From assembly GCF_002261225.1 (NCBI RefSeq), contig NZ_NEVM01000005.1:620001-684000 (forward strand): a stretch of 64,000 bases of DNA, given 5' to 3'. Positions 1-9,003 of this stretch are shown here, piece by piece (positions within the stretch are counted from its first letter, which is position 1; the number at the start of each line of letters is the position of its first letter). The notes below the pieces were generated by a model that had not been told where the DNA came from, did no database searches, and saw nothing but the letters and a program-made list of their open reading frames with translations. This DNA is from Bordetella genomosp. 10. Lineage in GTDB: Bacteria; Pseudomonadota; Gammaproteobacteria; Burkholderiales; Burkholderiaceae_B. The position numbers and the translations under genes were made by a program.

Positions 1-106
1 GTTGGAGAACCCGGGCTCGATAGACCTGGAATTGATCGAAGTGCAATCGGGCCCCTACCTGGGCGAGGACGACATCGTGCGGTTCGACGACGTCTACGGC
101 CGCTGA
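1..106 (+). CDS. manC: ManC/AlgA-type mannose-1-phosphate guanylyltransferase, C-terminal end only
   Basis: Only the last 34 codons are in the window. They read with no stop up to TGA at 104-106 and include [20 protein letters not shown] and DVYGR, the typical end of the bifunctional mannose-1-phosphate guanylyltransferase/mannose-6-phosphate isomerase cupin domain. The family makes GDP-mannose, a precursor for mannose- or fucose-containing exopolysaccharide. It lies 19 bp upstream of the initiating glycosyl-phosphate transferase on the same strand, which fits an exopolysaccharide operon entering from the left. Identity rests on this tail alone, so the isomerase-only or transferase-only forms cannot be fully separated. 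Confidence 0.75.
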   Translation, partial: LENPGSIDLELIEVQSGPYLGEDDIVRFDDVYGR

Positions 107-125
107 TCCCCCAATTCTCGACATC

Positions 126-1544
126 ATGCTCTCGCCGGCGCCCCCTACCCGTCCACATCGTTCCTTCATGGCCCTCGTCGGGCTGGTCTGCGCCCTGCTT
201 AATGGCGGCGCTTTCCTTATCCTGGCGGGCGTGCACGGCATCGATTCGCCGGTATTCCTCAGTTGGGTGCCGGCCATCCTGGCGGCCAGCGCGTTCTACG
301 TCTACTCGCGTTTCACGCTGCTGATCAGCGCGCGCAACATGTGGTGGATGCTGGGCCGCGGGATCATGCGCTGGTTCAACGTGCTCTTCCTCGGCGTGGC
401 CGCTCTCTTCTTCCTGCCCCGCGCCCATACCGATCCAAACTGGCTGCGCATGTTGACGCTGCAATGGGCCGCGGTGGCGCTGCCCTTGCAAGTGCTGGGC
501 CTGTTCTGCCTGCGGCGCGTGGCCTATCGCATCAACAACTCGCCGGCGAGCCGGCGTTCCGCCGTGTTCTTCGGCATGGGCCCCGAGGCCCGCAAACTGG
601 CCATGCGCTTGCAGCGTTCGCCCATCCTGGGCATTTACGTGGCGGGCTATTACGCGGATGAACCGGTGGCGCCGTGCGACGGCGAATCGTCCGTGCCCAA
701 ATACCTGGGCCGCTATCCCGACGCGATTTCGCACATCGAAGCGGGCGAATTCGGCATGGCTTTCGTGACGCTGGACGACGAGAAGGAAAAGCCGATGACC
801 GCCGAACTGATGAGCCGGCTCTACGACTCCACGTCGGCCATCTACCTGATGCCAGAGTCGCCGTTCCTGGACGAACTCACCGCCACCAGCGCGGATATAG
901 CGGGCGTGCCCTTGCTGGCGCTGCACGAGACCCATATGGTGGGCCTGTCGCGCAGCATCAAGCGGGCCATGGACCTGGTGCTCGGCGGCGCAATGATCGT
1001 GCTGCTATCGCCCGTCATGCTGACCGCGGCGATCGCCATCAAGCTGGACTCGCCGGGGCCCGTGATCTTTCGCCAGAAGCGCTATGGCGAACGCGGACGG
1101 CCCATCACGGTGTTCAAGTTCCGCTCCATGACCGCCAGCGCGGGCAAGGAAGCCGACGGCTCCCTGCGCCAGGCGCAAGTGGGCGACAGGCGCGTGACCC
1201 GTGTCGGCCGCTTCCTGCGCAAGACCTCGCTGGATGAATTGCCGCAGCTCTTCAACGTGATAATGGGCACCATGAGCCTGGTCGGGCCGCGCCCGCATGC
1301 CGCCGAGCACAACGAACTGTACCGTCGAATGATCCGCGGCTATATGCTCCGCCACAGCGTCAAGCCGGGCATCACCGGCTGGGCGCAGATACACGGCCTG
1401 CGCGGCGAAACCGATACCCCTGAAAAGATGCAGCGCCGGGTGAAATACGACCGCTACTACATCGCCAACTGGTCGCTGCAGTTGGACCTGAAGATCCTGG
1501 CCCGCACGGTACTGGTGATTCTCTGGGATCGCAACGCGTATTGA
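126..1544 (+). CDS. Undecaprenyl-phosphate glycosyl-1-phosphate transferase (WcaJ/PssY-like)
   Basis: This 472-aa membrane enzyme probably starts repeat-unit synthesis by moving a hexose-1-phosphate from a nucleotide sugar to undecaprenyl phosphate at the inner membrane. Four hydrophobic segments lie at about residues 13-130. A Rossmann-like middle region follows (SAVFFGMGPEARKLA, about 145-160), then a fifth membrane segment near 283-305. The catalytic bacterial sugar-transferase domain carries SPGPVIFRQKRYGERGR, FKFRSM, LDELPQLFNVIMGTMSLVGP and KPGITGWAQ. Length and order match the large polyisoprenyl-phosphate hexose-1-phosphate transferases. The sugar (glucose, galactose or other) cannot be read from sequence. 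It follows manC closely and is convergent with the EpsL-like gene. Confidence 0.9.
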   Translation: MLSPAPPTRPHRSFMALVGLVCALLNGGAFLILAGVHGIDSPVFLSWVPAILAASAFYVYSRFTLLISARNMWWMLGRGIMRWFNVLFLGVAALFFLPRAHTDPNWLRMLTLQWAAVALPLQVLGLFCLRRVAYRINNSPASRRSAVFFGMGPEARKLAMRLQRSPILGIYVAGYYADEPVAPCDGESSVPKYLGRYPDAISHIEAGEFGMAFVTLDDEKEKPMTAELMSRLYDSTSAIYLMPESPFLDELTATSADIAGVPLLALHETHMVGLSRSIKRAMDLVLGGAMIVLLSPVMLTAAIAIKLDSPGPVIFRQKRYGERGRPITVFKFRSMTASAGKEADGSLRQAQVGDRRVTRVGRFLRKTSLDELPQLFNVIMGTMSLVGPRPHAAEHNELYRRMIRGYMLRHSVKPGITGWAQIHGLRGETDTPEKMQRRVKYDRYYIANWSLQLDLKILARTVLVILWDRNAY

Positions 1545-1566
1545 CCGGGCGACGGATGACGCTCGC

Positions 1567-2859
1567 TCACGGCTCCTCGTTGATCGGGTCGCACATGGCC
1601 AGGTCCGGGCGGCGCCACAAGCAGTCGGCCGGCTGCATCATCTTGCGCAGGCTCTCCTTCTGGCGGCTGCCGAAGGTGTATTCGAAGCCGATCCGCACGA
1701 AATTCTGGTTATAGCTGTCCTGGGTGCTGTTGCCCCGCTGGCGGTCATGGTACACGTCCATGATCCAGCGCAGATTTTCCGTATGCTGCCATTGCAACCG
1801 CGCGCCCAGGCGCCAGATCTGCAAGACCTCTCCATCGCCCCCCGTGAAGGCGGTATTGCGCTGCCGGCTGTGCTCGATGCCGAGGCTCAGCGCGGTTTTC
1901 ACCGTGGGACGCCAGGTGAAGGCGGCCAGGCCGCCCGTCTGCACGGAATACAGGACGGTGGGGTCATCGTCATAGGCATAGGGCCGCCGCCAGAGGTGCA
2001 GGTCCACGCGCGTCTTGGGCGAGTAGTCCCAGGTAGCCCGGCCTTCGAAGGTAAACAGCCGCGTGTCCCGATCCGTCAGGTTGTCGTAGTCGCGCTTGAG
2101 CAGACCGATACGGCCCTGTAGCAGGGTCTTCGGACTGTAGTCCCAGCGCGCGCCCAGGAAGGCCTCGTTGTCGGTGTAGCGGTTGTCGATGGTCGACACC
2201 AGCGCGGCGGTGCGATCGTAGTAGTCCACATTGGTATGCCGCAGCCCCATCTGGGCGATGGAGCGCCCGTAGCCCGCATAGCGTCCGGACAACTGCCAGC
2301 CCGTGTCCGTGCGGTTGTACAGCGTCTGGTTCGATGCCTGATCGTAACGGGTGCCGTTCCGGAACACGCTGATCACGGGCAGCGTCAGGCGGTCGGTGAT
2401 GCGCAGGCCGATCTCGGCCGACTTGTTGTCGCGCGCCTGAAGATCGCGGTCCGGCCAGGTCAAGCCCAGGTTGGAGGCCAGTTGGTTCTGGTAGCCGTAA
2501 TCGAAACGACCAGCCAGTAAGGGCGTAGCGCGCCAGTACAGGGTGGAAAGGAGATTGCGCGGTTGATGATCCAACTGCTTGTTGCTGGTGTAGCGCGCGT
2601 CGCTCAGCGTGCCGCCGATGTCCAGGCGGGTATCGTCGGACAGCAAGGGCATGCGCAAACCCAGCCCCAGGGATTTGACCGAGATGCCCGCGCCGTGGAT
2701 GTCGGACGAAGAATCAGGCAGCCGCGCCGGATTGTTCTGGTATTGGTAGGAACTGCCGAGTTGAACCGCCCATTCAGCGGGACCGGGTGCGCCGGCCACC
2801 GGGGCGCCGCACAGCGCCAGGCCGGCGGCTGCCAGGGTCCGGCGCATTCCCCACCTCAC
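1567..2859 (-). CDS. EpsL-like outer-membrane beta-barrel of exopolysaccharide operon
   Basis: A 430-aa protein with a signal peptide (hydrophobic core about residues 8-22, cleavage probably after PVAGA). It is followed by alternating aromatic and polar strands typical of an outer-membrane barrel, e.g. GSSYQYQNNPAR and FVRIGFEYTFGSRQ. The size and the pairing with EpsF/EpsG-type genes match the EpsL family of exopolysaccharide operons, whose exact role is unsettled (secretion pore or assembly). A tail of about 25 residues with two cysteines follows the last predicted strand, which is unusual because most barrels end at the last strand. The start codon overlaps the stop of the upstream WecG-like gene by 4 bp, so the two are translationally coupled. 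Confidence 0.7.
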   Translation of the reverse strand: MRWGMRRTLAAAGLALCGAPVAGAPGPAEWAVQLGSSYQYQNNPARLPDSSSDIHGAGISVKSLGLGLRMPLLSDDTRLDIGGTLSDARYTSNKQLDHQPRNLLSTLYWRATPLLAGRFDYGYQNQLASNLGLTWPDRDLQARDNKSAEIGLRITDRLTLPVISVFRNGTRYDQASNQTLYNRTDTGWQLSGRYAGYGRSIAQMGLRHTNVDYYDRTAALVSTIDNRYTDNEAFLGARWDYSPKTLLQGRIGLLKRDYDNLTDRDTRLFTFEGRATWDYSPKTRVDLHLWRRPYAYDDDPTVLYSVQTGGLAAFTWRPTVKTALSLGIEHSRQRNTAFTGGDGEVLQIWRLGARLQWQHTENLRWIMDVYHDRQRGNSTQDSYNQNFVRIGFEYTFGSRQKESLRKMMQPADCLWRRPDLAMCDPINEEP

Positions 2860-3686
2860 GGCGCTGCTTTCGAACCGCGTTGGTTACGCCATTGCCGCAA
2901 GCACAAACCGAAGAAACGGGTGTCATCCACCAGATAGCGGCGCCAGAGCCGGCGGGGACTGCCGGCCAGGCGCCATGCCCATTCCATGCCGATGCCCTGC
3001 ACCCACTTGGGCGCCCGGCGCTGCAGGCCGATGGCGAACTCCATGGCGGCGCCTACGCACAGGACGATGCCGCCCGGAAGCGTCGGCGCGTAGTGAAACG
3101 CCCAATTCTCCTGCTTGGGCATCCCGACGCACAGGAAAACCAGGTCCGGCGCTTGTTCCCGCACCTTCTGCGCGAACGATTCGCCCTCTGGCCCGTAGGG
3201 ATCGAAGCGCATGGACGGCGCGACGATCTCGATGTCCATCCCCGGGAAAAAGCGTGCGAAGCCGTCCAGCAGCTTGGATTCCGTGCCTGGCATTCCGCCC
3301 AACAGCATCACGCGCCAATGCCCGCGCTGCGCTCTCCTGCACAAGGCAACGAACAGGTCGGCGCCGGTGACGCGCTCGGGCAAAGGCTTGCCCAGCCAGC
3401 GGCTGGCCCAGATCACCGGCATGCCGTCGGCGAAAATGAACTCCGCCTTGCTGTAGCGTTCGCGAAACTCCGGCGACTTGTCCAGGCGGGTCAAGTGGTC
3501 CACATTGGGCGTCACCACGACGCGCGCATGGCCATCGCGCCGCAAGGCGGCCTGCGAAAGGCGCTCCACCGCGGTAGCGAAGGATACCGCCGCGATGTCG
3601 AGGTCGAACAGGCGCACGCTGGGTACGGCCAAGGTTTCACCGCTCGCCAGCGCGAAAGATGCAGATACATGTTCTGGACTGGGCAA
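2856..3686 (-). CDS. WecG/TagA/CpsF-family glycosyltransferase
   Basis: Up to 276 aa. Family motifs are clear: TPNVDHLTRLDKSPEFRE, FADGMPVIWASRWLGKPLPE, ERVTGADL, VMLLGG and LVFLCVGMPKQE. WecG/TagA enzymes move an N-acetylmannosamine(-uronate)-type sugar from a UDP donor onto a lipid-linked acceptor at the inner membrane. Here it probably adds an early sugar of the repeat unit. The longest frame opens at a TTG at 3686 with no strong ribosome site. A GTG about 22 codons in, at the PSVRLF stretch, is a plausible shorter start. Head-to-head with the wza-like gene across a 181-bp region. Confidence 0.82.
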   Translation of the reverse strand: MPSPEHVSASFALASGETLAVPSVRLFDLDIAAVSFATAVERLSQAALRRDGHARVVVTPNVDHLTRLDKSPEFRERYSKAEFIFADGMPVIWASRWLGKPLPERVTGADLFVALCRRAQRGHWRVMLLGGMPGTESKLLDGFARFFPGMDIEIVAPSMRFDPYGPEGESFAQKVREQAPDLVFLCVGMPKQENWAFHYAPTLPGGIVLCVGAAMEFAIGLQRRAPKWVQGIGMEWAWRLAGSPRRLWRRYLVDDTRFFGLCLRQWRNQRGSKAAP

Positions 3687-3867
3687 GGGTAGTACCTGGT
3701 GCGTAAGTAGGTAGGCTTTTTAAGTAGGATCTCATACTCATGCATGAGTTTCCTGCTCCCGATGGCGGAGGAAAGCCGCTCGGTTATTGTATTTAAAAAC
3801 ACTCCGTGTGAGAGTTTGCATCGGCTACTATTACCCCGCGCGGAACGAATTACGACCGGAGGACGGA
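3687..3867. promoter_or_regulatory. Divergent control region between wecG-like and wza-like genes
   Basis: A 181-bp stretch, visibly richer in A and T than the genes, separates two divergently transcribed exopolysaccharide genes and must hold promoters for both. The central part contains runs such as TATTTAAAAAC and TTTTAAGTAGGATC. No -35/-10 pair was convincing enough to place. The plus-strand gene has a good ribosome site, GGAGG at 3858-3862. Confidence 0.5.
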
Positions 3868-5109
3868 GTGGCGGGCCTGAAAGCAGGGTTAGGAATGGCG
3901 GTATTGAGCGCGGTGCTGGGGTTGTCTGCGCCTGTTCGCGCCCAGGACTCGCCCATCCCCGACCCGGTCGCATCTCCTGTTGCGCCGTCGCTACAAGACT
4001 CCGCGCCGGCGTCGGTTTCCGACAACAGAACGCTGCCCACCGGCGACTACGGCCGCTACAACGCGCCGGTCCGGTCGCCCTCCTACACCATGCCGGCGCC
4101 GGTCCCGTCCCTGCCGACCACGGCGTCCCCGCGCGCGACGCCGATCCAGAAGCCGTATGCCCCTCCGCCCGCGCCGGTGGTGTCCGCCGCCAACAGCAAT
4201 TACACGCCGCCGCCTGCGATGCCCGCGCCCAAGACAGGCAGCGGCGACCGCGGCTCGGAACACAACGCCGCCGGCAACCGCCTGCCGGACGACGGCGTCG
4301 TATCCGGCGCTGCCGCCAGGCGCGCCGACGCGCCGGCATCTTCCGCGCTGGCGCCCGCCGACGACGCGACGGAGCAGACCGTCAATGGCGCGATCGGCGC
4401 GGTCGGGCCCGGGGATACCCTGGGCATCAACATCATGGGCACCGGCGGCGCGCAAGCGCGCGTGACCGTCGATGCCGACGGCCAGGTGGTCGTGCCGATG
4501 CTGGGCAATGTTCGTGTGTCGGGCCTGTCCCCCTCGGCCATCGGCAAACGCATCGAACAGGGCTTGCGCGGCAAAGGTTTCATGACCAACCCGCAGGTGG
4601 CGGTGGAAGTGCTGACGCTGCGCAGCCGCATCGTGTCGGTGCTGGGCCAGGTGCAACGGCCGGGACGCTACCCGATCGAAGGACATTTGTCGGTGCTGGA
4701 GCTGCTGGCGATGGCCGGTGGCGCGAGCAGCGGCGCCGGCGACGTGGCCACGCTGGTGCGCCGCCAAGGCAACCAACGCATCAACCTGTACGTAGGGAAC
4801 CGCCAGTCGCCGTCGCAGACCGTGCAGGACACGGAATTGCAGCCGGGCGACGTGGTTTTCGTGCCCGAGGCGCCGCGTTTCTACGTGTACGGCGAAGTCG
4901 GCAAGCCCGGCGCCTACCCGATCGACCACGGGCTCAACGTCATGCGCGCGCTGGCGCTGGCCGGAGGCCTGACGCCACGGGCTTCGGATAGCCGCATCGA
5001 CATCGATCACACCGACGTGCTGACTGGCGAGGTTACGAAGAAGCGGGCCAAGATGACCGACGCCGTGAAGCCGGACGATGTCATTCACGTCAACGAACGC
5101 ATCTTCTGA
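3868..5109 (+). CDS. Wza-like outer-membrane polysaccharide export protein
   Basis: The start is GTG at 3868, five bases after GGAGG (3858-3862); a longer TTG reading from 3787 has no such support. The product is 413 aa. A signal peptide is followed by cleavage after PVRA. A proline-rich low-complexity stretch of roughly 110 residues follows, then the polysaccharide export domain (GPGDTLGINIMGTGG, DADGQVVVPMLGNVRVSGLS) and two SLBB domains (SVLGQVQRPGRYPI, YVYGEVGKPGAYPI). Family members form the channel that takes exopolysaccharide across the outer membrane. Unlike E. coli Wza there is no lipobox cysteine at the cleavage site. Confidence 0.88.
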   Translation: MAGLKAGLGMAVLSAVLGLSAPVRAQDSPIPDPVASPVAPSLQDSAPASVSDNRTLPTGDYGRYNAPVRSPSYTMPAPVPSLPTTASPRATPIQKPYAPPPAPVVSAANSNYTPPPAMPAPKTGSGDRGSEHNAAGNRLPDDGVVSGAAARRADAPASSALAPADDATEQTVNGAIGAVGPGDTLGINIMGTGGAQARVTVDADGQVVVPMLGNVRVSGLSPSAIGKRIEQGLRGKGFMTNPQVAVEVLTLRSRIVSVLGQVQRPGRYPIEGHLSVLELLAMAGGASSGAGDVATLVRRQGNQRINLYVGNRQSPSQTVQDTELQPGDVVFVPEAPRFYVYGEVGKPGAYPIDHGLNVMRALALAGGLTPRASDSRIDIDHTDVLTGEVTKKRAKMTDAVKPDDVIHVNERIF

Positions 5110-5143
5110 GTCCGCGCGCCACGTGCATGAAACACTGAAGCTG

Positions 5144-5193
5144 CCGGTGAACGCCGCCGTGCATTAATGATGCGGGAGCCTGCCGTTCACCGG
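5144..5193. repeat. 10-bp inverted repeat between wza-like and GMC oxidoreductase genes
   Basis: CCGGTGAACG at 5144-5153 is matched exactly by its reverse complement CGTTCACCGG at 5184-5193, separated by 30 bp. A transcript could fold here, but no T-run follows. It may be an attenuator or a protein-binding site rather than a simple terminator. Confidence 0.35.
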
Positions 5194-5228
5194 TTGCATG
5201 CCGGTGTGCCGCACCCGTCCGGAGCGAG

Positions 5229-7019
5229 ATGATGATCCTGGACGCCACTACGATCCCCTCGGGTTCCGTATTGAACGCCGACATCTGCATCGTCGGCGCC
5301 GGCGCCGCCGGCATCACGCTGGCGCTCGCCCTGATGGACAGCGGCCTGGATGTCGTGCTGCTCGAAAGCGGCGGCCCGCGCGTGGAGAAGGACACCCAGG
5401 CGTTGTATCGGGGCACGGTGCCGGATGCGCGCCTGCACAGCGAACCAGACCGCTATCGCGAACGCCGCATGGGCGGCTCGACCACGATCTGGGGCGGCCG
5501 CTGCATGCCGCTGGACCCGATCGATTTCGAGCCGCGCCCATACATCGCCCACAGCGGCTGGCCCATCGGCCTGGACGATTTGATGCCCTATTACCCGCGG
5601 GCCAATCAGATCTGCGAGGCGGGCGACTACGCGTATACCGTGGAGACGGCCTTCCATCATCCGATACGGCCGATGATAGAAGGCTTCGAAAGCCCGGCGT
5701 TCACGACCAATACGCTGGAGCGCTTCAGCACGCCCACGGACTTTGGCCGACGCTATGCCGAGCGGTTGCGTCTGGGGCCCGTGCGGGTGATCCAGCATGC
5801 CAATCTTTGCCGCCTGGACAGCGGTACGCCCGGCGCGCGGGGAGATGCCCGCGATAATGCCCAAGGGAACGCGGCAATCGGCGCTGCCCATGTCCGCACG
5901 CTGTCCGGCAACGCCTTCACCGTCCGGGCGCGCGCCTATGTGCTGGCCACCGGTGGCCTGGAGACGGCGCGCCTGCTGCTGGCCAGTCCCGGCGCCAGCG
6001 GGCGGGGACTGGGCAATCGAAACGACGTGGTGGGCCGCTACTACATGTGCCATATCGCCGGCACGATAGGGACGGTGGATCTGTCGCGCGCGGCGTCGGC
6101 ATGGCACGGCTACGAGGTGTCGGACGAAGGGGTGTATTGCCGGCGCCGCCTGGCCCTGCGACCGGAGGCGCAGCGGCGCCTGCAGGTCGGCAACTTCATT
6201 GCGCGCCTGCACCATCCGCGCATCGCCGATCCCGGGCACGGCAGCAGCATCCTGTCGGCGCTTTATCTGGCGCGCCCCATCGTGCCGTACGAATACGCCA
6301 AGCGTCTCTACGGCGATGCGCCGGGCACCCTCGGCTTATGGCTCAGGCACCTGGGTAACGTGATCATGGGCATGCCGTCCGCGGCGGCGTTCATGTGGCG
6401 CCTGTTCACACAGCGCAAGCTTGCCGACCGCAAGTTCCCCTCCATCATCGTGCATCCGCGCAACCGCCGCTACAGCCTGGACTTTCACGCCGAACAGGAG
6501 CCCAACGTCGACAGCCGCGTGACGCTCGGTACGGACACGGACGCGCTGGGCGTGCCGCGCTTGCACGTCGATTGGCGCTACACGAAGCGTGACGTGGAGA
6601 CGATCCAGGGGGCGTTGGCGGAATTGGCAAGCGCCTTGCACGCAAGCGGCGTTGGCAGCTTCGAGTACGACCCCGCCCTGGTTGAAACGGAAATGACGCG
6701 CTATGGCGCCTACGGCGGCCATCACATCGGCACGGCGCGCATGGGCCGCGATCCGCGCGACAGCGTGGTCGACGCCGACTGCCGCGTGCATGAAGCGGGC
6801 AACCTCTTCGTCGCCGGCGCGGCCGTCTTTCCGACTTCCGGGCAAGCCAACCCCACCTTGACCATCGTCGCGCTGGCCCTGCGCCTGGCGGCGCATCTGC
6901 GCCAGGTGTATGCGCCCGTCGCCACCGGGACGGATGGCTGCGCGCGAGGCGACATCGCCGAGGGCCATCGCGCTCAAAACCATCCAGCGCAGGGCGATAC
7001 AGCCATGGAAACCGTATAG
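5229..7019 (+). CDS. GMC-family FAD-dependent oxidoreductase
   Basis: A 596-aa flavoprotein. The FAD-binding fold opens with ADICIVGAGAAGITLALAL (GxGxxG, residues about 16-36). GGSTTIWGG near residue 80 matches the family's flavin-contacting stretch. The C-terminal substrate domain carries HHIGTARMG and GQANPTLTIVALALRLA, the usual GMC histidine and asparagine region. GMC enzymes oxidise alcohols, including sugar alcohols and reducing ends. Here it heads a coupled module with an NAD-dependent epimerase and a glycosyltransferase inside the exopolysaccharide cluster, so it may make or modify a sugar precursor; the substrate is unknown. Ribosome site GGAG lies at 5221-5224. Confidence 0.85.
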   Translation: MMILDATTIPSGSVLNADICIVGAGAAGITLALALMDSGLDVVLLESGGPRVEKDTQALYRGTVPDARLHSEPDRYRERRMGGSTTIWGGRCMPLDPIDFEPRPYIAHSGWPIGLDDLMPYYPRANQICEAGDYAYTVETAFHHPIRPMIEGFESPAFTTNTLERFSTPTDFGRRYAERLRLGPVRVIQHANLCRLDSGTPGARGDARDNAQGNAAIGAAHVRTLSGNAFTVRARAYVLATGGLETARLLLASPGASGRGLGNRNDVVGRYYMCHIAGTIGTVDLSRAASAWHGYEVSDEGVYCRRRLALRPEAQRRLQVGNFIARLHHPRIADPGHGSSILSALYLARPIVPYEYAKRLYGDAPGTLGLWLRHLGNVIMGMPSAAAFMWRLFTQRKLADRKFPSIIVHPRNRRYSLDFHAEQEPNVDSRVTLGTDTDALGVPRLHVDWRYTKRDVETIQGALAELASALHASGVGSFEYDPALVETEMTRYGAYGGHHIGTARMGRDPRDSVVDADCRVHEAGNLFVAGAAVFPTSGQANPTLTIVALALRLAAHLRQVYAPVATGTDGCARGDIAEGHRAQNHPAQGDTAMETV

Positions 7020-7021
7020 AT

Positions 7022-7984
7022 ATGAAGCAAAGAATACTGGTGCTTGGCGGCAACGGCTATGTCGGCCGCCGCGTGATTGCGGCGCTGGCGGCCAGCGATT
7101 GGGCCGAACCGGTGGCCGGTGTACGACGGGCCCGGGCGTCGGACGCGCGGGTCCGCCAGGTCTTGCTCGATGCGACCGACGCGGCGGCGGTGACGAGCGC
7201 GCTGGGCGAGGTCGATGCGGTCGTCAATTGCGTCGCGGGCTCAGCCGACTCGATGGTCGGCGGCGCGCGGGCGCTGAGCGCGGCGTTGGAAAAGCGGGGC
7301 GGCGCCGCACCGCGGGTCGTGCACTTCAGCTCCATGGCGGTATACGGACCGGCGCGGGGCGACGTCACCGAGAGCCAGGCCATGGCGACCGGCATGGGCG
7401 GCTATGCCGGCGCCAAGGTGGAAACCGAGCGGCTGCTGGCGGGACGCGAAGCCGTGGTGACACTGCGGCCAGGCTGCATCTACGGTCCCGGCAGCCCGCA
7501 GTGGAGCCTGCGTATCGCCAGCCTGCTGCGCGCGCATCGCATCGGCGACCTGGGCGCCGCCGGGGACGGTTGCAGCAATCTGGTCTATGTCGATGACGTC
7601 GTCGCGGCGGTGCTGGCCGCGTTGAGGGCGCCGGCTCAGATGACGGCCTCGGGCCCGGTCTACAACCTCGCGATGGCGCACGCGCCCGACTGGAACCGGT
7701 ATTTCCTGGAGTACGCGCGCGTGCTCGGCGCGGTGCCGTTGCGGCGCATCGGCGCGCGCCGCTTGAAAATTGAAACGCACCTGTTGGCGCCGGCGTTGAA
7801 GATCGCCGAGATCGGCTTGCGGCGTGTGGGCATCCGCGTTCCACCGCCCATTCCGCCGTCCCTGCTGCGCCTGTGGCGCCAGGACATACGACTGGTGTCG
7901 ACGCGCGCCGAAAACGAGCTGGGCCTCGCCTGGACGGCGCTGGCGCACGGCGTGGCGGCCAGTGTGCCGGGGGGACGCGCATGA
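7022..7984 (+). CDS. NAD-dependent epimerase/dehydratase family protein
   Basis: A 320-aa extended short-chain dehydrogenase. The dinucleotide-binding motif is LVLGGNGYVGRRVIAAL near the N-terminus. The catalytic region has HFSSMAVYG and GYAGAKVETERLL (the YxxxK pattern), and RPGCIYGPGS is typical of sugar-nucleotide epimerases and dehydratases. It begins 2 bp after the GMC oxidoreductase stop and its own stop overlaps the next start by 4 bp, so the three genes should be co-translated. It could complete a two-step oxidation and epimerisation of a nucleotide sugar with the flavoenzyme, but the substrate is not readable. Confidence 0.85.
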   Translation: MKQRILVLGGNGYVGRRVIAALAASDWAEPVAGVRRARASDARVRQVLLDATDAAAVTSALGEVDAVVNCVAGSADSMVGGARALSAALEKRGGAAPRVVHFSSMAVYGPARGDVTESQAMATGMGGYAGAKVETERLLAGREAVVTLRPGCIYGPGSPQWSLRIASLLRAHRIGDLGAAGDGCSNLVYVDDVVAAVLAALRAPAQMTASGPVYNLAMAHAPDWNRYFLEYARVLGAVPLRRIGARRLKIETHLLAPALKIAEIGLRRVGIRVPPPIPPSLLRLWRQDIRLVSTRAENELGLAWTALAHGVAASVPGGRA

Positions 7985-9003
7985 CCGCGGATTATCCCTA
8001 CCGCGTGGCCGCGCAGATCAGCATGTATCCCATGGACTATCCCCATGCCGCGCTGCTGCTGCCGCACCAGTTGCGCGTCTGGTCGCCCATGGTCGACCGG
8101 GTCCTGGTGACCGTGGACACGCATCGCAGCGCATCCGGCCGTTACCGCGGCAGCCATTTCGATGAATATCGCGCCAAACTGCTGCGACTGGCGCGCGACC
8201 TGCGCGCCGACTTCCCGCAGCTCGACGTAATCGAGGTGGATTACGCCGCGGCGGCGCGACGGGAGGTGGCGCGCGATTTCTTCGGAACGGAAGACATCCC
8301 GGTCAAGGCCTGGGACGGCGGCCCTTTCTATGCCTACTTCTATGGCATGCATCACAGCCGCGCGCGGCACATCGTGCATTTCGACGGCGACATGCTGTTC
8401 GGCGGAGGCAGCACGCGCTGGGTGGAAGAGGCCATCGACTACGCCGAAGGGGATCCGACGGTGCTGCTTACCGGCCCCTTCCCTGGGCCGCCCGCCTCGG
8501 ACGCAGCCATCCACGGGCATGGCTTGCCCGTTCCACAGCGGCTCGATGTCGCCGGCGCGCCGGCCTATCGTTTCCAGTCCGCCAGCACCCGTATTTTCAT
8601 GCTCGACATGAAGCGGTTTCGCGCGACGCTGGGCACGCTGCCCTTGCTGCGTCCCGGTGCGTCGCAGCGTATGAAGTCCCGTCTCCTGGGCAATCCGCCC
8701 GATGTGCGCGAGGCAGAAGTCATTCTGGGCGAAGTCTTGCGGCAGCACGGGCTGTATCGCGTCGACCTGCTCGGGTCGGCGCCGGGGCTGTGGTCGCTGC
8801 ATCCGCCCTATCGCGGCGCCGAGTTCTATCGCAAGCTGCCGGAACTGGTCGCGGCGGTCGAATCCGGCCAGGTGCCGGCGGCCCAGCGCGGGCATTACGA
8901 CGTGCACGACAGCATGATCGACTGGTCCGCGCAACGCGCCGCGACGCGTCCTCACAAGCGCTGGCTGCGCATGCTCAAAGACCGGCTACGGACCGGCGCG
9001 TAG
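7981..9003 (+). CDS. Putative glycosyltransferase, family not assigned
   Basis: A 340-aa soluble protein starting at the ATG that overlaps the upstream stop (ATGA). An HFDGDMLFGGG segment near residue 130 looks like the metal-binding DxD of GT-A glycosyltransferases, and nearby segments (RVLVTVDTHRS-like, QSASTRIFMLD) fit a nucleotide-sugar-binding fold. No specific family could be named. It is the third gene of the coupled oxidoreductase-epimerase module and may transfer the sugar those enzymes make. Its last 29 bp overlap the convergent acyltransferase gene. Confidence 0.6.
   Translation: MTADYPYRVAAQISMYPMDYPHAALLLPHQLRVWSPMVDRVLVTVDTHRSASGRYRGSHFDEYRAKLLRLARDLRADFPQLDVIEVDYAAAARREVARDFFGTEDIPVKAWDGGPFYAYFYGMHHSRARHIVHFDGDMLFGGGSTRWVEEAIDYAEGDPTVLLTGPFPGPPASDAAIHGHGLPVPQRLDVAGAPAYRFQSASTRIFMLDMKRFRATLGTLPLLRPGASQRMKSRLLGNPPDVREAEVILGEVLRQHGLYRVDLLGSAPGLWSLHPPYRGAEFYRKLPELVAAVESGQVPAAQRGHYDVHDSMIDWSAQRAATRPHKRWLRMLKDRLRTGA

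Noticed and set aside
3512..4339. A 275-codon frame across the wecG-wza divergent region
   Set aside because: Arginine/proline-rich composition and overlap of two clear divergent genes.
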